64,000 bases of DNA, from the NCBI GenBank assembly GCA_022925895.1, contig JAKSYS010000052.1, forward strand, positions 1-64,000, written 5' to 3'. Both the position numbers and the translations under genes were made by a program. The stretch is from Fragilaria crotonensis (taxonomy: Eukaryota; Bacillariophyta; Fragilariophyceae; Fragilariales; Fragilariaceae). Of the stretch, positions 57,729 to 64,000 are shown piece by piece (the first letter of the stretch is position 1; each line of letters opens with the position of its first letter). A model generated the notes under the pieces. That model was given only the letters and a program-made list of their open reading frames with translations. It ran no database searches and was not told the DNA's origin.

Positions 57729-60700
57729 ATGACATTTCTCAGACCGCTGATCCGAAAGTCCGTCTCTCCGAGGCAGTTTGCCGTCGGGAGTCAACTCAAG
57801 TCAACATGGAAAAAATCCATGAGCACACAGAGTGGCGACGACGCAAAGCGATCGACGGTTCTCGCGAAACTGCATCTTGAAGATGGGACGACTTTAGTCG
57901 GTCGCAGTTTCGGAAGCCACGAGAATGTCGACGGAGAGGTAAGAAACTATCTGTGTGTCTAGCATGTTTGCTTCTCCTCCACACACAGACGCTCACCATC
58001 GCGCCTTTCCAACCATGACACCAGGTCGTCTTCACCACAGGAATGGTCGGATACCCTGAGAGTTTGACCGACCCTTCGTATCAGGGTCAGATCCTCACTC
58101 TGACTTCCCCCATGATTGGAAACTACGGTGTTCCTTCCAGGACTAAGATGGATGCGTATGGGCTTCCTGCGTACTTCGAGTCAAACAAGATCCACGCCAA
58201 GGCCCTCTTGTGTCAGCAATACTCACACCACTACTCACACTGGAACGCAGCGTCCAGTCTCGGAGACTGGCTCAAAGAAGAGGGTGTCCCTGGTATCTCG
58301 GATATCGATACCCGTATGCTTACCAAGAAGATCCGTGAGAACGGCGCCATGGTCGGAAAGATTGAGTTCGATCTCAACGCACCTCCTCCCGACTTCTCCA
58401 AGCTACAGAACCCAAATACCCGACACCTTGTCGACGAAGTCAGTGCGAAGGAGGTCAAGGTTTATGGAAAAGGAAACCCTGTCAAAGTCATCGCCGTCGA
58501 TTGCGGTATGAAGTACAACATCATCCGACAGCTGGTCAAGCGTGGTGCGGAGTTGACGGTTGTGCCTTGGAACTACCCTTTCGCTGCAGAAATGCACAAG
58601 TTTGACGGCCTTTTCCTTTCCAATGGACCTGGTGATCCAACGATGTGCGATTTTACCATCAAAGAACTTGAAAAGGTCGTCACCTGCCCCGAGAGTGAGA
58701 TCAAGCCTATCTTCGGAATCTGCTTGGGAAATCAGCTCATGGGCCTCGCCGCTGGCGGAAAAGCTCAGAAGCTTCCCTTCGGTAACCGCGGACAGAACGT
58801 TCCAGTTCTTAACCATCAGACTGGTGAATGCTACATTACCCCACAGAATCACGGATATCACATCAATTGTGATACTCTGAAGCCAGGCTGGAGGACACTT
58901 TTCACCAACGCCAACGATGGCAGTAACGAGGGTATCGCGCACGACACTCGTCCTTACTTCACTGCCCAGTTCCACCCTGAGGCAGCGTGTGGACCTAGCG
59001 ACACAGAATTCATGTTCGACACCTTCCTTAGTGCGTGCAAGACGAAGACAGAAAAGATTTCTTTCCCTGTGCGGGAGGCAGCCCCTCCAAGAACGTCCGT
59101 TAAGAAGGTCCTTCTTCTTGGAAGTGGTGGTACATCAATTGGACAGGCCGGAGAGTTCGACTACTCTGGAGGACAAGCCATTAAGGTGAGTTTTATTCTA
59201 TTCAACAAAGGTCATTCATAATGAACAAGTCTAACTCCACGAAAATGTACAGGCTTTGAAAGAAGAAGGAATGGAGGTTGTTCTTATGAACCCGAACATC
59301 GCATCTGTACAGACTAACATGGACGAGAAGTCGCCGGCCAGGGCTGACCATATTTTCTTCCTTCCTGTCACGCCTGAGTTTGTTGAAGAAATCATCAAAA
59401 AGGAGAAGCCAGATGGAATCATTGTCTCCATGGGTGGTCAGACTGCGCTGAACTGCGCTGTCGAGCTCTACCAGGCGGGCATCTTCGAAAAGTATGGCGT
59501 TGAAGTTTTGGGAACTCCAATTGACGTTGTCATTAACACCGAGGACAGGCAGCTTTTTTCTGACCGACTGAATGAGATAAATGAAAAAATCGCTGAATCG
59601 TTCGCCGTTTACAACATTGAGGATGCAGTTGAGGCTGCGAAAACGATTGGTTATCCCTTGATGATCAGATCTGCGTTCGCTCTCGGAGGCCTTGGAAGTG
59701 GCATTTGCGAGAATGAAGAGATGCTTAGAGATATGGGTAACAAGGCGTTGTCGCTCTCTGAACAGATTCTTGTTGAAAAGAGTATGACTGGCTGGAAAGA
59801 GGTGGAATACGAAGTTGTCAGAGACTCCAGCGACAACTGCGTGACTGTGTGCAACATGGAAAACTTCGACCCCCTAGGAATTCACACTGGCGACAGTATC
59901 GTTATCGCTCCTTCTCAGACGCTCTCGAACGAAGAATACCATATGCTTCGTGACACTGCTATCAAGGTTGTTCGTCATCTTGGCATTATTGGGGAGTGTA
60001 ACATCCAGTACGCCCTCCATCCTGAGTCGTTGGAGTACTGTATCATCGAAGTCAACGCTCGTCTTTCCCGTTCTTCGGCACTGGCTTCCAAGGCGACCGG
60101 CTATCCTCTTGCATTCGTCGCTGCAAAGCTTTGCCTTGGCATGCCCTTGACCGACGTCGTCAACTCCGTCACAAAGAAGACTCAGGCTTGCTTTGAGCCT
60201 AGCTTGGATTACGTTGTGACCAAGATGCCTCGATGGGATATGTCTAAGTTCGAGGGGGTTAGCACCAAGATCGGATCTGCCATGAAGAGTGTTGGTGAGG
60301 TCATGGGTATCGGCCGTACTCTCGAAGAAAGTATGCAGAAGGCCCTTCGCATGGTTGATCCATCTTACCCTGGTTTCCAGCCCAACATGCGTTTCGAGAC
60401 CATGGACGATCTCAAAACCGAGCTTCTTGTTCCCACGGATAAGCGTATCTTCGCTATTGCCCAAGCGCTCCACGAGAAGACTTTGACAGTTCCCGAGATC
60501 CACGACATCACCAAGATCGACCACTGGTTCCTACGCAGACTTGAGGACATCGTCAAGAATTGGGACGAGATGAAACAGATCTCGCTTGCGGAGATGACTG
60601 ATGATCTTATGATGGATGCCAAGAAACTTGGATATTCTGATGTTCAGATTGCAGGATGTCTTAAGGACAAACCATCAGAGGATGATGTTCGTGCGAAGCG

Positions 60701-62441
60701 CATCAATGCTGGCATAGTTCCTGTTACAAAGCAAATCGACACCCTTTCCGCTGAGTTCCCTGCTGAGACTAACTACCTCTACATGACCTATCACGGTACG
60801 GAGAATGATGTTGAACCCGCCGGTGGAGGAATCATGGTTCTCGGAAGTGGTGCATACAGAATTGGCTCGTCCATTGAATTCGACTGGTGTGGTGTCAGCG
60901 CCATTCGTGCTTTGCGCCAGATGGGCTTGAAGTCTACTATGGTGAACTACAATCCCGAAACTGTGTCAACGGACTACGACGAGTGTGACCGTTTGTACTT
61001 CGAAGAGCTCAGTCGAGAGCGTGTTCTTGACATCTACAATCGCGACGGTTCGGATGGTGTCATCGTGAGTGTCGGAGGACAGATTCCGAATGGCCTCGCA
61101 ATTCCTTTAGACAAGGCTGGTGTTAAGATTCTGGGTACACCTGCAGCCATGATTGATAATGCCGAGGATCGCATGAAGTTCTCTGATATGATCGATGAAA
61201 TTGGAGTTCAACAGCCACGTTGGAGAGAACTTACTAGTCCAGAGAGTGCTCTTGAGTTTGCCGCTGATGTCGGATATCCAGTTCTGGTCCGCCCTTCCTA
61301 CGTGCTCAGTGGTGCTGCCATGAATGTCGCCTGGTCGGATGAACAGCTCCGTGCTTGCTTGACCGAAGCCGCCACGGTTTCGAAGGACTATCCCGTAGTT
61401 GTTTCCGACTTCATTGAAGGCGCCTTCGAAATCGAAATGGACGGCGTTGGAAGAAACGGTGAACTCATCGCCGCCGCCATCCACGAGCACATTGAGTTCG
61501 CTGGGGTACACTCAGGTGATGCCACTCTGGTTCTCCCGCCACAAAATCTGTCTGCCTACACCAAAGAACGCGTCCGTGACGCCGCTCGCAAGATCGTGAA
61601 GCGCTTGAACATTACAGGTCCTGTCAACATCCAGTTCGTTGCAAAAGGAACGGATGTCATGTGTATCGAGTGCAACGTCCGTGCGTCCAGATCGTTCCCC
61701 TTCGTTTCGAAGACTATGGGCGTCGATTATATTGAGGCAGCCACTAAGGCAATCATGGGTTTCCCAACGGATGACATGAACCTTCCAACGCTTGAGACAA
61801 CAGACCGCCCTAAGGGATACGTCGGAGTGAAGGCGCCTATGTTCTCCTTCACGCGCCTCAGAGGTTCCGACCCCGTACTTGGCGTGGAAATGGCCTCCAC
61901 GGGTGAGGTTGCTTGTTTCGGTGCAACGAAGGAGGAAGCCTTCTTGAAGGCACTTCTCTCAACTGGGTTCAAGATGCCCAACAAGAATATCATGCTATCA
62001 GTGACTGAGGGATTGCAGGAGGATGTGACACACTGTGCCTATCAACTCCACGAGCTTGGATACCACCTTTACGCCACCAAACAGACGGCCGAAATCTTGA
62101 AGAAGAACCGCGTCCCTTGCACAATTGTTTCATATGCAACTGAGAAGGACAGCGAGCATCCGAACCCGTTGGACTTACTTCGCTCCAAGGAGATTGGACT
62201 TGTCATTAACATTCCAAGTTATCAGTCCAAGAGACTCGAGGATAACTTCCAAATGAGAAGAACTGCCGTTGATTTCGGTGTGCCTCTTCTGACGAACATG
62301 AATCTCGTCAAGGTCTTCACGGACGCTATCTACAAGCATAAGAGCGAGACGCTTCTTGGTCTTGAACCAGCTTCCTTGTTTGAACATTACAGCAAGGAAA
62401 CCGATGCTGATGCCTGGACTAATCCATCTGAATTCCATTAA
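57729..62441 (+). CDS. CPS: Carbamoyl-phosphate synthase, glutamine-dependent
   Basis: The enzyme makes carbamoyl phosphate from bicarbonate, ATP and glutamine or ammonia. Exons 57729-57938, 58025-59185 and 59253-62441 (introns 86 and 67 nt) give 1519 aa in one frame. The first ~35 residues (MTFLRPLIRKSVSPRQFAVG) look like a mitochondrial presequence. Next comes the small-subunit domain and a class-I amidotransferase: GICLGNQLMG holds the nucleophile Cys (about residue 303) and QFHPEA the His. Two ATP-grasp halves follow, each with an R-S-A/R-P-S substrate loop (MIRSAFALGGLGSG; LVRPSYVLSGAAMN). An MGS-like regulatory domain closes the protein. No aspartate transcarbamylase or dihydroorotase is fused. 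Diatoms have a mitochondrial urea-cycle CPS and a cytosolic pyrimidine CPS; the presequence favours the former, by inference. Confidence 0.93.
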
Positions 62442-62795
62442 GCTCTACGAGACGACGAGGCTGTCTTTTTCAGCTCCACTACTGACTCCGTATGCTCATT
62501 CGCTCACCCCACGACATCGGAAAAAATGAGTACTCGGTGCTTAGAATATGCAATACATTTGAAACACTACATATATATAATAGATAAACTAAATAACGAT
62601 CGGTTTACATCGCAATCAAGATCTGCTGTTAGCGCTCACTTTCTGCGCCAAGCTCGCCCGACGCTACGTAGGATGGGCGGCTCTTACACCGTACGACTGG
62701 AAGGAATCGAGACAACCCGAGCTGTGAACCTCGCTTTCAACTTTCAGCACATAGTCATCTTGACCAGATCGCACCACCTGAAAAAGGAAAATCCA
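62442..62795. other. Shared 3' flank of two convergent genes
   Basis: This 354-bp gap between tail-to-tail genes has no coding sequence. It is AT-rich near 62560-62600 and should hold both poly(A) regions. A 117-codon plus-strand frame overlapping it and the exchanger gene is a shadow. Confidence 0.6.
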
Positions 62796-64000
62796 TCAAT
62801 CCAGTCCGAAGGCCTCCAAAGTGGCAACGAACAAGATACTCAAGGGGAAAATGGACAGAATGATGAACCCGTGCGATAAGTACATAACTTTTCTTTGGAC
62901 CATCAATGCGATGATCAACTGAACAGAGACAATGGCAATCGTTTCGGCGGTGTACTGCCAAGCGAGCCCTCGAAAGAAGATGAGACCCATGAAGATCGAC
63001 AAGCAAAAAGTGTTGTTCATGGACGCAGCGCCCTCCAAGGCCGACAATGACACTGTAATGGTCTTTCTTGTCTTTTTCGCGGCATAGTATTGGGAGGCAA
63101 TCACTTCAGAAGCGTTACTGGCAAGTGGAGCGAGAATGAATGAAACATAAAATGGAGAAAGTCCAAGCCGATCTGCTATCTCCTGCATGACATCGACCAT
63201 AGGATCAGAGAACAAGATAACAAGGAGCGTTCCGACTGTCAGCATGCCCAATGCACGTTTCTTGATTGCTGTTTGCTGTTCTTCCGGTGATAAGTCTGTA
63301 AAATCTTCCGGAATGTCTTCGACTTCATCATCTTCGCCCTGCTCACCAAGAATGTTGGAGGCAATTTCTTCCTGTGCGCGATGGCCACCTTTCAGCTTGC
63401 GTATGCTCATCTTCGATAAAGTGTCATGCTCGTTGATGAAGACGTAACAAGCCCCGATGAACTCGTCGTACGAAATGAAGCCGTCGTTGTTGGTGTCAAA
63501 TCGGCCCATGAGTTCATTCATTTGCTCGTCAGCGATATCTTCGTGAAAATCTCGGAGGACTTGGGAACGGGAACGATGGTGTAAGCGACAATAAAGGACA
63601 AAAGTTGGTGACTACGCAAGAAAAAAGGAACTCACAAGTCTTAACTTCCTTGGCATCCAAGGTTCCGTTTTGATTCACGTCGTACTTGATGAAAGCTTCG
63701 CCCAAGACTTCTTTCAAGTAAGCCATAACCGATTCATCAGGAGCGCCGTTATCAGGAATAGATCCATACGCACCGCTTTGTGCCTTTTGTTCCAAGTTCT
63801 TCACATCAGCAGTGAGAGCTCCACTGAGAGAGACCCGGCCTTCCTGTAAAAGCTTCTTGACCACGGCAACACGTTTTCCCTTGTCTTCGCCGGCACGCGA
63901 GATTGAAACTTGCATGTACAAGTACGAAACAAAACCAATCAAGCAAATAACCAGACCAGCAAGTGCCCAAAATTTCTCTCCTTTAGCCAACACGTTGGAA
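62796..64000 (-). CDS. EF-hand Na+/Ca2+ exchanger-like protein, partial
   Basis: The 5' end lies outside the window. Exons 64000-63636 and 63559-62796 join across a 76-nt GT-AG intron that splits the EF-hand pair. The visible part starts with a membrane helix (FWALAGLVICLIGFVSYLYM) and a charged loop. EF-hand 1 (DVNQNGTLDAKE) and EF-hand 2 (DTNNDGFISYDE) follow, with canonical Ca2+ ligands. After an acidic linker come five or so hydrophobic helices. They include the alpha-repeat FYVSFILAPLASNASEVIAS, with ALEGAASMNNTFCLSIFMG after it, typical of the CaCA cation/Ca2+ exchanger superfamily. The layout matches plant NCL-type exchangers: half of the helices, cytosolic EF hands, second half. Transported ion and membrane cannot be told from the sequence. 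Confidence 0.85.

Noticed and set aside
59874-60524. 216-aa minus-strand frame opposite CPS
   Set aside because: Antisense shadow of a strongly codon-biased gene.

Overview
The window looks like nuclear DNA of a diatom or a close photosynthetic stramenopile. Three proteins start with a signal peptide followed by an 'AF' cleavage motif (TQAF, GSAF, GDAF), as expected for a complex red-derived plastid. Introns are few, short (62-89 nt) and GT-AG. The gene set is eukaryotic: a Bre1-type E3 ligase, HIS6-type HisA, PSTK, ATP12, mitochondrial malate dehydrogenase, carbamoyl-phosphate synthase and an EF-hand cation exchanger. The species cannot be named from the sequence.

Layout. Left third: Bre1 (851-3802, -), a plastid-type rubredoxin-domain protein (7252-8766, -), a 1.26-kb TIR element (9565-10822), a two-way array of CTGACGGTCAG units (10949-11241), a decayed Tc1/mariner-like transposase (11701-14163, -), a 2-oxoglutarate/Fe(II) oxygenase-like plastid protein (15192-17240, +) and a BTB-type protein (17278-19339, -). 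Middle: a decayed repeat-family gene (about 20.1-21.24 kb), two adjacent small TIR elements sharing TACCACATAAAAA ends, a 1.0-kb TIR element with an 11-bp target duplication ending 12 bp before the hisA start codon, hisA and PSTK (tail to tail), then a 6.6-kb Mutator-like element (26090-32703) with a broken transposase and a second, convergent coding region. From 32.7 to 38 kb there are only relics and duplications. ATP12 (38571-39647, -) follows, then a fossil RT/RNase H retroelement (about 40.2-44.35 kb), a 79-aa gene (45434-45762, +) and a second copy of the ATP12 3' end (about 45.79-46.45 kb). Right third: a DUF1995-like plastid protein (48094-49176, +), malate dehydrogenase (49311-50366, -), a nested repeat cluster with GGCTCAAGAGCC minisatellites (50.77-53.19 kb), a Helitron helicase relic (54.85-56.09 kb, +), carbamoyl-phosphate synthase (57729-62441, +) and the 3' part of a Na+/Ca2+-exchanger-like gene (62796-64000, -).

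Gene relations. Genes are mostly in tail-to-tail pairs with short gaps (37 bp at 17.24 kb, 16 bp at 24.95 kb, 134 bp at 49.2 kb, 354 bp at 62.4 kb). There are no operons. Metabolic links are loose: histidine synthesis (HisA), selenocysteine charging (PSTK), the TCA cycle (MDH), ATP synthase assembly (ATP12), and carbamoyl phosphate for arginine/urea or pyrimidine metabolism (CPS). Intergenic DNA carries a striking excess of GTAC-centred words. Two otherwise conserved genes (Bre1 and the rubredoxin protein) each need one extra base near their 3' end, which could be consensus error or real mutation.
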